DNA of 64,000 nucleotides from Rhodospirillaceae bacterium (GTDB lineage: Bacteria > Pseudomonadota > Alphaproteobacteria > Bin65). Positions 29,511 to 38,633 of the stretch are shown here, piece after piece. Numbering within the stretch: position 1 is the stretch's first letter; every line of letters begins with the position of its first letter. A program made the translations under genes and the position numbers. Under the pieces are notes generated by a model. It saw only the letters and a program-made list of their open reading frames with translations. It searched no databases and had not been told where the DNA came from. The stretch spans positions 1-64,000 of the forward strand of contig WTGH01000068.1 of assembly GCA_011523655.1 (NCBI GenBank), written 5' to 3'.

Positions 29511-30416
29511 ATGACCGATTGGGACGATTACCGGTATTTCCTGGCCGTTGCCGAAGAGGGCAGCCTGTCGGCGGCGGCAAACCGGTTGCGCGCCAGCCAG
29601 CCGACGGTCGGCAGGCGCATCGCATCCCTGGAGGACCGGCTGGAGGTCCGCCTGTTCGAGCGTCATCCGCGGGGTTATTCCCCCACGCCCGCAGGCGAGG
29701 CGATCCTCGATATCGCCCGGCGCCTGGACTCGAACGTCCGGGACATCGGCCTGCGGATCAAGGGCCAGGACACCGAATTCGTCGGCACCGTTTCCATTTC
29801 GACCCCGGAAAGCATGGCCATCTACTGGCTCATTCCGCGGCTGTCCCGGTTGAGGCGCCTGCACCCCGGAATCCGCATCGAAGTTCACTTGGCCGCGGCG
29901 ATCGCCGATATCGCCAGGGGCGAGGCCGATCTGGCGCTGCGCTTCGACCGGCCGGGCGACGACGATGTTCTTCTCGCGCGCAAGGTCGGTCGGGCAAGGT
30001 TCGGCCTGTATGCCGCGGCCCGATATCTGCAGCGCCACGGGACGCCGCTCGCGCTGGAGGATTTGCACCGCCACGCCGTCATCGGGCCGGCCGGCCGGCT
30101 GGCCGATACGCGGATCCCTGAGTGGCTGGGCGACGCCGCGAATTCCGAGGCGCTGGCCTGCAACAGCATGCTGGGTGTCGCGGCGGCAGTCGAGGCCGGC
30201 CTCGGAATCGGTATTTTGCCCCACTACATGGCTTCGCCCGAACGGAAACTGCAGCGATTGCCGCCAGGCATTTTCGAGGCGGTTCTCGACGTGTGGCTGC
30301 TGGTTCATCCTCACACCCACGGCGCGGCGAAGATGCAGGCGGTCATCGACTTTCTGGTTCGGGAACTCTCGGCCGACCCGATCCTGTCGGTCTCCGGCGA
30401 CGCCGACCGGATGTGA
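29511..30416 (+). CDS. LysR family transcriptional regulator
   Basis: YRYFLAVAEEGSLSAAANRLRASQPTVGRRIASLEDRLEVRLFERHPRGYSPTPAGEAIL. Confidence 0.93.
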   Translation: MTDWDDYRYFLAVAEEGSLSAAANRLRASQPTVGRRIASLEDRLEVRLFERHPRGYSPTPAGEAILDIARRLDSNVRDIGLRIKGQDTEFVGTVSISTPESMAIYWLIPRLSRLRRLHPGIRIEVHLAAAIADIARGEADLALRFDRPGDDDVLLARKVGRARFGLYAAARYLQRHGTPLALEDLHRHAVIGPAGRLADTRIPEWLGDAANSEALACNSMLGVAAAVEAGLGIGILPHYMASPERKLQRLPPGIFEAVLDVWLLVHPHTHGAAKMQAVIDFLVRELSADPILSVSGDADRM

Positions 30417-30603
30417 ACCGGCCCTCGACGCAATCAGGGCGGCCGAACCCGCCCCGGAAGCGCCGCCGCTTCACTTCGCCCGGCCGGCGGCGCCCTGCCC
30501 GGCATTGACGCCTGCCGGGGCCGTTTGCATATTCCGCCCGCCTTTCGCGCGGCCTGTCCGGACCGTTCCGGCGGCCGTCCGATATTCGCCCGATAGATGG
30601 CGC

Positions 30604-30678
30604 GCCGCGGTAGCTCAGGGGTAGAGCACACCCTTGGTAAGGGTGGGGCCGGGAGTTCAAATCTCCCCCGCGGCACCA
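30604..30678 (+). tRNA. tRNA-Thr (GGT)
   Basis: GCCGCGGTAGCTCAGGGGTAGAGC...CACCCTTGGTAAGGGTG...GTTCAAATC...CCGCGGCACCA. Confidence 0.95.
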
Positions 30679-30721
30679 GCCCCCTGCAATGCAATCCCGG
30701 AATGGGCGCCGGCCCGAAGCG

Positions 30722-31390
30722 TCAGTCGCCGCCGCCTGCCGGATTGGTGCGGGGCGCGCCGGATGCCGTCTGCGCTGCGCCGGCCGGGTCGTCTTCGCTT
30801 TGCGCCTGCGCCTGCATCCGCTTGAAGCGCTTCTGGCCGCTGCGGTGCACGAAGAACAGGATGCAGCAGACGATCGCGAAAACGGCGAGCATGACGTAGC
30901 CGAAATTCTCGCTGATATCGCCCAGCAGCTCCTCGAACGCCTTGGCGAGGATGTAGCCGCCCCAGGCGAAACTGTTGGCCCAGATGAAGGCGGCGATGAA
31001 GTTGAACACCGCGAAGCGGAGCCAGGGATAGCCGTTCATGCCGAGCGCCGGCGAGGCGACGTTGCGCACGCCGTAGATGAAGCGGAAACTGAGGATGAAC
31101 AGCACGTCGTATTTCTCGACCATATCCATGGCCACGGCGACGCCGGCTTTCAGCTTGGGCAGGCGCACCAGCAGTTTCGCGCCGAAAAAGCGGCCGAGCG
31201 CGAACCAGCACTGGTCGCCGCAGAAGCTGCCCAGCCACGCCGCGAGAATCAGGATGTAGATGTTGAGATCGCCCTTGAACGCCGCGGCCCCGGCGAAGAT
31301 CACGAAACTCTCGCCCTCGATGAACGCCCAGCCGAAGGTGATGGCGTAGAAGAGGTTCTGATATTCGCGGATCAGTTCGGCGACGTCCAA
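30722..31390 (-). CDS. DedA family / YqaA-type membrane protein
   Basis: GWAFIEGESFVIFAGAAAF...GSFCGDQCWFALGRFFGAKLL...FRFIYGVRNVASPALGMNGYPWLRFAVFN; TTG start inferred. Confidence 0.85.
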   Translation of the reverse strand: MDVAELIREYQNLFYAITFGWAFIEGESFVIFAGAAAFKGDLNIYILILAAWLGSFCGDQCWFALGRFFGAKLLVRLPKLKAGVAVAMDMVEKYDVLFILSFRFIYGVRNVASPALGMNGYPWLRFAVFNFIAAFIWANSFAWGGYILAKAFEELLGDISENFGYVMLAVFAIVCCILFFVHRSGQKRFKRMQAQAQSEDDPAGAAQTASGAPRTNPAGGGD

Positions 31391-31527
31391 CGCAGGACCT
31401 TTCCCTTCATGGTGCGCGGCGGGCGAATTCGGCTGCGCAGGTGGCGGTCGATGTCCTAAACACCGGATACGGGGGCATCGCAAGCCTCTGCGGCAGGGAC
31501 CGAACGAAGCAGAAGGATACCGGCGTC

Positions 31528-32397
31528 ATGGCCTATTCGACCCTTACCTATGAACGCGACGGCCGGGTTGCCAGAATAACCTTCGACCGTCCGGAGCGGC
31601 TGAACGCCATCGCCGCCGCCACGCCGGGCGACATCGAGGCCGCGGTCGCCGAGGCCAATGCCGACGACCGGGTCCATGTCGTCGTCCTGGCCGGCCGGGG
31701 CGCGGCCTTCTGCGCCGGCTACGACCTGAAGGATTTCGCCGAGGGCGCCAGCGCGGGGGTCCAGGAGCGCATGCCCTGGGACCCGATGAAGGACTACGCC
31801 CTGATGAAGGGCTACACCGAGAAGTTCATGAGCCTGTGGCGCTCCTACAAGCCCGTCGTCTGCAAGGTCCAGGGCTATGCCGTCGCCGGCGGCTCGGACA
31901 TCGCGCTGTGCTGCGATCTCGTCGTGATGGCGGAGGACGCGCGGATCGGCTATCCGCCGGCCCGGGTCTGGGGCTGCCCGACGACCGCCATGTGGGTCTA
32001 CCGCCTGGGTGCGGAAGGCGCCAAGCGCATGCTGCTGACCGGCGACCTGGTGAGCGGGACCGAGGCGAAGGCGATGGGCCTGGTGACCGACGCCGTGCCG
32101 GCGGAGCGGCTGGACGCGCGGGTCGAGGAACTGGCGCAGCGCATGGCCGGCGTGCCGAAGAACCAGCTGATGATGCAGAAGCTGACGATCAACCAGGCGA
32201 TGACCAACATGGGCCTGGAGACGACCCAGATGATCGCCACCGTCTTCGACGGCATCACCCGCCATTCGCCCGAGGGCATGGCCTTCAAGCGCCGGGCCGA
32301 GGAGGTCGGCTTCAAGCAGGCGGTGAAAGAGCGCGACAGCGGCGGCTATCTCGACGAACTCTGGCCGATCCGCACAGGCCCGGTGCAGTACGAATAG
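31528..32397 (+). CDS. Enoyl-CoA hydratase/isomerase family protein (crotonase)
   Basis: RPERLNAIAAATPGDIEAAV...GRGAAFCAGYDLKDFA...VQGYAVAGGSDIALCCDLVVMAEDARIGYP. Confidence 0.93.
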   Translation: MAYSTLTYERDGRVARITFDRPERLNAIAAATPGDIEAAVAEANADDRVHVVVLAGRGAAFCAGYDLKDFAEGASAGVQERMPWDPMKDYALMKGYTEKFMSLWRSYKPVVCKVQGYAVAGGSDIALCCDLVVMAEDARIGYPPARVWGCPTTAMWVYRLGAEGAKRMLLTGDLVSGTEAKAMGLVTDAVPAERLDARVEELAQRMAGVPKNQLMMQKLTINQAMTNMGLETTQMIATVFDGITRHSPEGMAFKRRAEEVGFKQAVKERDSGGYLDELWPIRTGPVQYE

Positions 32398-32457
32398 TCG
32401 GGGGCGGCGGTGCGCCGATGCGAGGGCACGGCTTCGATTTTTCGGCCGGTTACTTTT

Positions 32458-32555
32458 AATCGGTCATGGATAAATTTTCAATTGGTCACGCATTGACTTT
32501 CAATCGGTCATGGATAAATTTTCAATTGGTCGGGCAATGACTTTCAATCGGTCGG
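32458..32555 (+). repeat. 22-bp iteron-like tandem repeats (4.5 units; 44-bp higher-order period)
   Basis: AATCGGTCATGGATAAATTTTC / AATTGGTCACGCATTGACTTTC / AATCGGTCATGGATAAATTTTC / AATTGGTCGGGCAATGACTTTC / AATCGGTCGG. Confidence 0.95.
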
Positions 32556-32565
32556 AAAAAACGAC

Positions 32566-33786
32566 ATGTATCCCCGCTTCATGGAAAGGCAGGTTCGGGA
32601 AGCCCTGAAGGATACGAGGGTCGTCCTGCTGTGCGGCCCCCGCCAATCGGGAAAAACCACACTGGCGCAGCACATTGCCGGCGATGCCGTTCCCTTCTTC
32701 ACCCTTGACGACGCCACGACTCTGGAAGCCGCACTGTCCGACCCGGCCGGCTTCCTGCGCGGCCTCGACCGGGCGGTTATCGACGAAATCCAGCGGGCGC
32801 CGGATCTTATCCTAGCGATCAAGACCGCCGTCGACTCCGATCCGCGCCCCGGACGCTTCCTGCTCACCGGCTCGGCCAACCTGATGACGCTGCCGCGGGT
32901 TGCGGACTCGCTCGCCGGCCGCATGGCGATTATCCGTTTGCTGCCACTGGCCCAGGCGGAATTGCGCGGCACGAAGCCGTCCTTTCTCGACAAGGCGTTC
33001 GCAGGGAAATTTCCAACGTCAAAATCCCCGGCAGTCGGCGACGGCCTTGTGGAGACCGTCCTCGCCGGCGGCTATCCCGAGGCGCTGACCCGGTCCGCAT
33101 GGCGGCGGAGGCAGAGCTGGTACCTGGACTATATCGAGGCGATCGTGCAGCGCGATGTCCGCGACATCGCCCGGATCGACCAGTTGAACCTGATGCCGCG
33201 GCTGATGCGCGTGCTCGGCGAGCATTCCGGGCAACTGGTGAACTATTCCGGCTTCGGCGCGCCGCTCGGCATGAATCATGTGACAGTCCAAAAGTATGTC
33301 GGGGTTCTCGAGAGCCTGTTCCTCATTTGCACGCTGCCGCCCTGGTACACCAACGCCCTCAAGCGCCTGACAAAGTCTCCCAAGCTGCATTTCCTCGATT
33401 CCGGGCTGCTGGCAGCGCTGCGAGGCATAACGCCGGAGCGCATCCGCCGGGACCGCCAGCACTTCGGGCCGCTGCTGGAAACGTTCGTTTTCGGCGAAAT
33501 CCTGAAACTCGCGAGCTGGACCGGGACGCGGCATGCGTTCTCCCACTTCCGCGACAAGCAACGCAACGAGGTCGGCATCGTAATCGAGGACGAACGGGGA
33601 CGGATCGTCGGCATCGAAGTGAAGGCTGCAGCGACCGCGACCGCGGACGACTTTTCCGGACTCCGCCGCCTGGCGGCCGGCGCCGGCAAAAAATTCGTGT
33701 CAGGTATCGTCCTGTACGACGGCGACCGCACCGTGCCGTTCGGCGAGCGGATGGCCGCTGTGCCGGTCTCAGCCTTGTGGTCGTGA
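32566..33786 (+). CDS. AAA_14 ATPase with DUF4143 C-terminal domain
   Basis: LLCGPRQSGKTTLAQHIAGD Walker A, FLRGLDRAVIDEIQRAPDLI Walker B, LLTGSANLMTLP sensor; PD-(D/E)XK-like tail FRDKQRNEVGIVIEDERGRIVGIEVKAAATAT. Confidence 0.93.
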   Translation: MYPRFMERQVREALKDTRVVLLCGPRQSGKTTLAQHIAGDAVPFFTLDDATTLEAALSDPAGFLRGLDRAVIDEIQRAPDLILAIKTAVDSDPRPGRFLLTGSANLMTLPRVADSLAGRMAIIRLLPLAQAELRGTKPSFLDKAFAGKFPTSKSPAVGDGLVETVLAGGYPEALTRSAWRRRQSWYLDYIEAIVQRDVRDIARIDQLNLMPRLMRVLGEHSGQLVNYSGFGAPLGMNHVTVQKYVGVLESLFLICTLPPWYTNALKRLTKSPKLHFLDSGLLAALRGITPERIRRDRQHFGPLLETFVFGEILKLASWTGTRHAFSHFRDKQRNEVGIVIEDERGRIVGIEVKAAATATADDFSGLRRLAAGAGKKFVSGIVLYDGDRTVPFGERMAAVPVSALWS

Positions 33787-33972
33787 CCGGAGTTCGCCTG
33801 ACCGGAACGGCCGGTTGTGAAGGCCTACTGCTATCTTGTCGTTATTAAGAGAGAAATCAATAATTGACTTATCAATAAATCTAATTACGATCCCTCGTCT
33901 TCTGGAGGGCGCAAACTGACAGAGACAGCAGCCATTTCCGGCGCCCGGCAATCGCCCGGCACGAAACCGCGG

Positions 33973-34422
33973 GTGGACATGGACAGCCACATTCCGGCGC
34001 TGTTCGTGATCCTCGGCGGCAAGATCGGGCTGCACGCGATGCGCCATCATGCGCGCGGGCTCGGCCTCGACCTGCGCGAGTGGCGCATCGTCCAGGTCCT
34101 GGGCAGCGACGGCCGCTCGACGATCTTTGCGATTGCGGACCGGATCGCCATGGATCGCGGCGGCACCAGCCGCTCGGTCGCCCGGCTGGAGAAACGGGGC
34201 CTGGTGACGCGGCAGGACGACCCGGCGGACCGCCGCCGGTCCTATGTCGAACTCACCGATGAGGGCTGGGCGGTGCACGACGAGATCGCCCGTTTCGCGC
34301 TCGCCCGCGAGGAACGCCTCCTGCGGGACTTCTCAGCGGCCGACAGCGCGCGGCTGCGGCGGTATCTCAGCGCACTGGTCGCCGAAGCCGACGCGATGAT
34401 CGCGGAAGGCTGGTCGCCGTGA
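33973..34422 (+). CDS. MarR family transcriptional regulator
   Basis: LREWRIVQVLGSDGRSTIFAIADRIAMDRGGTSRSVARLEKRGLVTRQDDPADRRRSYVELTDEG. Confidence 0.92.
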   Translation: MDMDSHIPALFVILGGKIGLHAMRHHARGLGLDLREWRIVQVLGSDGRSTIFAIADRIAMDRGGTSRSVARLEKRGLVTRQDDPADRRRSYVELTDEGWAVHDEIARFALAREERLLRDFSAADSARLRRYLSALVAEADAMIAEGWSP

Positions 34423-34490
34423 CCCGGCACGAAGCGCTCCGGCCAGCGAACGCGCCGCAACCCGAGCCGGGCTGAACGAGGAAAAGACAG

Positions 34491-35548
34491 ATGTCCGATT
34501 TCGCCATCGAACCGCTGATCCACGACGCCTGGTATATCGGCGCCTGGTCCCACGAGCTGGACGGCGGGCCGATCGCCCGCAGGATCCTGGGCGAGGATGT
34601 CGTGCTGTTCCGCAGCGGCGACGGCACGGCGGCCGCCCTGGAGGACCGCTGCTGCCATCGCGGCGTGAAGCTGTCGCTGGGCGCACCCGTCGAACAGGGC
34701 CTGCAATGCGGCTATCACGGCCTGGTCTTCGACGGCGGCGGCGCCTGCGTCGTCAATCCGGGCGAGAAACCGATCCCGGCGTTCCGCGTCCGCGCCTTTC
34801 CGGTCGTCGAGCGCCAGCATTTCGTATGGATCTGGATGGGCGATCCCGCGCAGGCCGACCCCGGCCTGATCGTCGACTTCGCCTGGCACGACAGGACGGA
34901 CGAGTGGAATTTCCACTACGCGCGCTACGACATCGCCGCCAACTACATGTTCATGATCGACAATCTCATGGACCTGACCCACCTGGGCTATGTCCACACC
35001 TCGACCATCGGCGGCAACCCGGGCGAACACGACGACGCCGAGCTGACCACGACGCGGACAGAACGCGGCGCCCGCTATGTCCGCTGGATGATGGAATCGA
35101 CCCCGCCGCCGTCCTTCGTCAAGGTCGCCGGCTTCGAGGGCAAGGTCGACCGTTGGCAGGACTTCGAATATGTCGCCCCCGCCTCGGTCCTCCAGTGGGG
35201 CGGCGGCCACGACTCCGGCACCGGCGGGCGCGAAAACCGCGAGAAGCCCGGCGGCATGGCCGTCAGGCTGTTCCATCACGCGACCCCGGCGGACGCGGAG
35301 AACTTCCACTATTTCTTTTCCACCGCCGTCCGCGGCCAGGCGCTCGATTCGCCGGCCAACACCGCGTCCACTCCGACATTCTCGAAGCGTTTCTCGAGGA
35401 CAAGATCTTCATCGAGGCGCAGCAGGAAGCGGTCGGCAAGGACCCGGCGCGCAAGCTCCTCCTGCGCGGCCACGACAAGGCGGTGGCCTACAGCCGCCGG
35501 GCGATCGGGAAGATGCGGGAAACCGAATTTGCCGCCGCAGCGGAATGA
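34491..35548 (+). pseudogene. Rieske 2Fe-2S aromatic ring-hydroxylating oxygenase (VanA-like), apparent frameshift near 35360-35380
   Basis: CCHRG...CGYHG Rieske motif and mononuclear iron site (DNLMDLTHLGYVH) in frame 3; C-terminus HSDILEAFLEDKIFIEAQQEAVGKDPARKLLLRGHDKAVAYSRRAIGKM continues in frame 2. Confidence 0.75.
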
Positions 35549-35659
35549 CCGCGACTGCCTCGGGCGGGTGCAGCGGAGATTGCCCGGTAGCGGCAGCCGC
35601 CCCGGTGCGTTAAGAAAGCGCCGGGTCCGCCGGACCGGGCCGTGAATTGGGAGGAAACC

Positions 35660-36613
35660 ATGAAAGTAACTGCCCTGGCCGCCGCAGGCGCGGCCGCCTT
35701 CGCCCTCGCCGCCGCACCGGCGTTCGCGCAAACCTACAGCATCGGCACCAACCCGCAGGGCTCCTCGGCCTACGCGACCGGCGCCGCCGTCGCCAAGGTC
35801 GCCAAGGACGTGCTCGACCTGCGCGCCCGCGTCGTGCCCCAGGGCGGCCCGGTCGTCACCCTGCCGCTGGTCGACAAGGGCCGGCTCAATTTCTCGATCG
35901 CGGTCAGCGTCGTCGCCGCCTTCGCCAACCAGGGCAAGGCGATGTTCAAGGGCAAGCCGCAGCCGAATGTCCGCGTCGTCGCCGTGCTGCGCACCCTGCG
36001 CCTCGGAATCTTCGCCCCGAAGGATTCGAAGATCAATTCGGTCGCCGACCTCAAGGGCGTGCGCCTGTCCTCGGGTTTCGCCAAGCAGCGCATCCAGGGC
36101 CTGTTCTGGCGTGCCCTGCTGAACATGGCCGACCTGACCTTCAAGGACGTCAAGGGCGTGCCGGCGCCGAACGGCGTGCGCGGGGTCGACGATTACATGG
36201 GCGGCAAGGTCGATGCCGGCATGTTCTCCATCACCTCCGGCAAGATGCGCCAGGCCTATGCCTCGCGCGGCTTCAAATATGTCTCGCTGCCGGACGATCC
36301 GGCGTCGGTCAAGAAGATGCAGGCGATCGCGCCGGGTTCGGTGGTCGAGAAGATCGGCCCGTCGCCGGCCTATGCCGGCGTCACCGGCCCGACCAACATC
36401 ATGGCCGCGCCGTTCATCGTGACGGCGAACGCCAAGGTGCCGGATGACCTCGTCTACAAGCTGGTCAAGGCGATGGCGGCGAACAAGAAAATGATGGTCG
36501 CCGCCTTCAAGGGCATGGCCGGCTTCAATCCGAAGAAAATGTATGTCGATATCGGCGTGCCCTATCATCCCGGCGCGATGAAATACTATCGCGAGACCGG
36601 CCAGGCGAAGTAA
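35660..36613 (+). CDS. TAXI family TRAP transporter solute-binding protein
   Basis: Signal peptide; TYSIGTNPQGSSAYATGAAVAKVAKDVLDLRARVVPQGG; paired with fused TRAP permease. Confidence 0.88.
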   Translation: MKVTALAAAGAAAFALAAAPAFAQTYSIGTNPQGSSAYATGAAVAKVAKDVLDLRARVVPQGGPVVTLPLVDKGRLNFSIAVSVVAAFANQGKAMFKGKPQPNVRVVAVLRTLRLGIFAPKDSKINSVADLKGVRLSSGFAKQRIQGLFWRALLNMADLTFKDVKGVPAPNGVRGVDDYMGGKVDAGMFSITSGKMRQAYASRGFKYVSLPDDPASVKKMQAIAPGSVVEKIGPSPAYAGVTGPTNIMAAPFIVTANAKVPDDLVYKLVKAMAANKKMMVAAFKGMAGFNPKKMYVDIGVPYHPGAMKYYRETGQAK

Positions 36614-36637
36614 TCCCGGCCCATCCGGAGAGCCGCT

Positions 36638-38632
36638 GTGGCCGACCGCGTTCCGGACGCGGAGTCCCACGCGGCCGAAGTTGAAGCGGAGGCCGCCGCC
36701 CCCTCGGGCAATCTCCTGATTACCTGGGTGGGCGGCGGTCTGTGCGCAGCGCTGACCGCCGGCGCGCTGCTCTGGGCCGCCGACCTGTACCGCGCGGTCG
36801 GCCTCATCTTCATGAACGAGCAGTTCTACGCCGCCATGCTCGCGATCGGGCTGGCGGCGCTCTATCTCTGCGTGCCCGCACGCAAGGGCGAACCGCGCAC
36901 GCATGTGCCCTGGTACGACCTGGTCATCGCCGCCGTATCCGCCGCGGCGGCGCTCTATGTGACGGTCGAATACCCGGTCATTCTGGACAATTTCGCCGAC
37001 AATCCGCCGGACGCCGTGGCGGCAGCGGCAATCCTTCTGGCCGCCATCGTGGAAGGCCTGCGCCGGACAGCCGGCCCCATCCTGTTCGCCTTCCTGCTGT
37101 TCTTCCTCGTCTTCGCGCTGGTCGGCCATCTGATCCCGGGCCGGCTCCAGGGCGAGAACGTCCCGGTCGACCGGCTGGCGATCTATGTCGTGCTCGACGC
37201 CAACGGCATGTTCGGCTTCCCGATGAAGGTGTCCACGACCATCGTGCTCGCCTTCATGTTCTTCGGCTTCCTGCTCGAGCCGGCCGGCGGCGCCAGATTC
37301 TTCACCGACATCTCGGCCGGGCTGATGGGCCGGTTCCGCGGCGGCTCGTCCAAGATCGCCATCGTCGGCTCCAGCCTGTTCGGCTCGATCTCGGGCAGCG
37401 CGGTCTCCAACGTCGTCTCGACCGGCGTCATCACCATTCCGCTGATGAAACGCGGCGGCTATCCGACCCATTCGGCCGCAGCCATCGAGGCGGTGGCCTC
37501 GACCGGCGGGCAGCTCATGCCGCCGATGATGGGCGTCGCCGCCTTCGTGATGGCAGAGCTGTTGCAGATCGGCTACGCCGAGGTCGTGCTCGCCGCGCTG
37601 ATCCCGGCGATCCTCTACTACGCCGCCCTGTTCATCCAGGTGGACTTGCAGGCGGCGCGCGACGGCATCCTGCCGATCGAGAAATCGCTGATCCCGCGCC
37701 TGCTGCCGGTGGCGGGCCGGGGCGGCATCTTCATGACGCCCTTCGTCGTCATCGTGCTGTGCCTGTTCCGCTGGTCGCTCCAGCCGGAGACCGCGGCGCT
37801 CTATGCGGCGCTCACCCTGCTGCCCATCGGCTTCCTGCTCGGCTATGGCGGCGACCGGCTGTCCGTCCGCTCGCTGGTCGCCAGTTTCGTCAAGACCGGC
37901 AAGGCCGGCCTGGAACTGCTGATGATCGGCGGCGCGGCCGGCGCAATCATCGGCGTGCTCAACATCTCCGCCCTCGGCTTCGCGCTGACCAGCGAACTGG
38001 TCGGCATCGCCGGCGGCAGCCTGCTCGTCCTGCTGATCCTGGCCGCCATCGTCTGCATCGTCCTGGGCATGGGCATGCCGACGCTCGGCGTCTACATCCT
38101 GCTCGCCACGCTGGTTGCGCCGGCGATCATCGAACTCGGCGTGCCGGACCTCTCGGCCCATCTGTTCGTGATGTATTTCGGCATGATGTCGATGATCACG
38201 CCGCCGGTCGCCATCGCCGCCTTCGCCGCGGCGACGCTGGCCGGCGCGCCGATGATGAAGACCGGCTGGCAGGCGGTGAAATACGGCTGGTCGGCCTATC
38301 TGATCCCCTTCGTCTTCATCATGTCGCCGGCGCTGATCATGCAGGGCGGCGCGCTCGAAGTGGCGCTCAGCTTTACGACCGCCCTGTTCGGCGTGCTGCT
38401 GGTCTCGGTCGCGGTCACGGGCTTCCTGTTCACGCCCATCGCGCCCGCGTTCCGCATCGTTTACGCCGCCGCCGGCCTTGCACTGATCGTGCCGGTCTAC
38501 GCCTTCGCCGAGGCGCCCTGGCTCAACCTCGCCGGCGGCGGCCTCGGCGCGGCGCTGATCGCCGCCGACGTCGTCAGGCGCCGCGCGCTGCCGCAGGCCG
38601 AACGCCCCGTCCCCGCCACAGCCGGAGAATAG
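36638..38632 (+). CDS. TRAP transporter fused permease (4TM/12TM)
   Basis: 664 aa; GSSLFGSISGSAVSNVVSTGVITIPLMKRGGYPTHSAAAIEAVASTGGQLMPPMMGVAAFVMAE. Confidence 0.93.
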   Translation: MADRVPDAESHAAEVEAEAAAPSGNLLITWVGGGLCAALTAGALLWAADLYRAVGLIFMNEQFYAAMLAIGLAALYLCVPARKGEPRTHVPWYDLVIAAVSAAAALYVTVEYPVILDNFADNPPDAVAAAAILLAAIVEGLRRTAGPILFAFLLFFLVFALVGHLIPGRLQGENVPVDRLAIYVVLDANGMFGFPMKVSTTIVLAFMFFGFLLEPAGGARFFTDISAGLMGRFRGGSSKIAIVGSSLFGSISGSAVSNVVSTGVITIPLMKRGGYPTHSAAAIEAVASTGGQLMPPMMGVAAFVMAELLQIGYAEVVLAALIPAILYYAALFIQVDLQAARDGILPIEKSLIPRLLPVAGRGGIFMTPFVVIVLCLFRWSLQPETAALYAALTLLPIGFLLGYGGDRLSVRSLVASFVKTGKAGLELLMIGGAAGAIIGVLNISALGFALTSELVGIAGGSLLVLLILAAIVCIVLGMGMPTLGVYILLATLVAPAIIELGVPDLSAHLFVMYFGMMSMITPPVAIAAFAAATLAGAPMMKTGWQAVKYGWSAYLIPFVFIMSPALIMQGGALEVALSFTTALFGVLLVSVAVTGFLFTPIAPAFRIVYAAAGLALIVPVYAFAEAPWLNLAGGGLGAALIAADVVRRRALPQAERPVPATAGE

Positions 38633-38633
38633 G

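Noticed and set aside
30604-30700. Integrated element at tRNA-Thr
   Set aside because: No integrase and no repeated tRNA 3' end were seen near any of the three tRNAs.
32458-32555. Possible CRISPR array from 22-bp repeats
   Set aside because: Repeats are directly contiguous and alternate A/B types with no unique spacers; no cas genes nearby.
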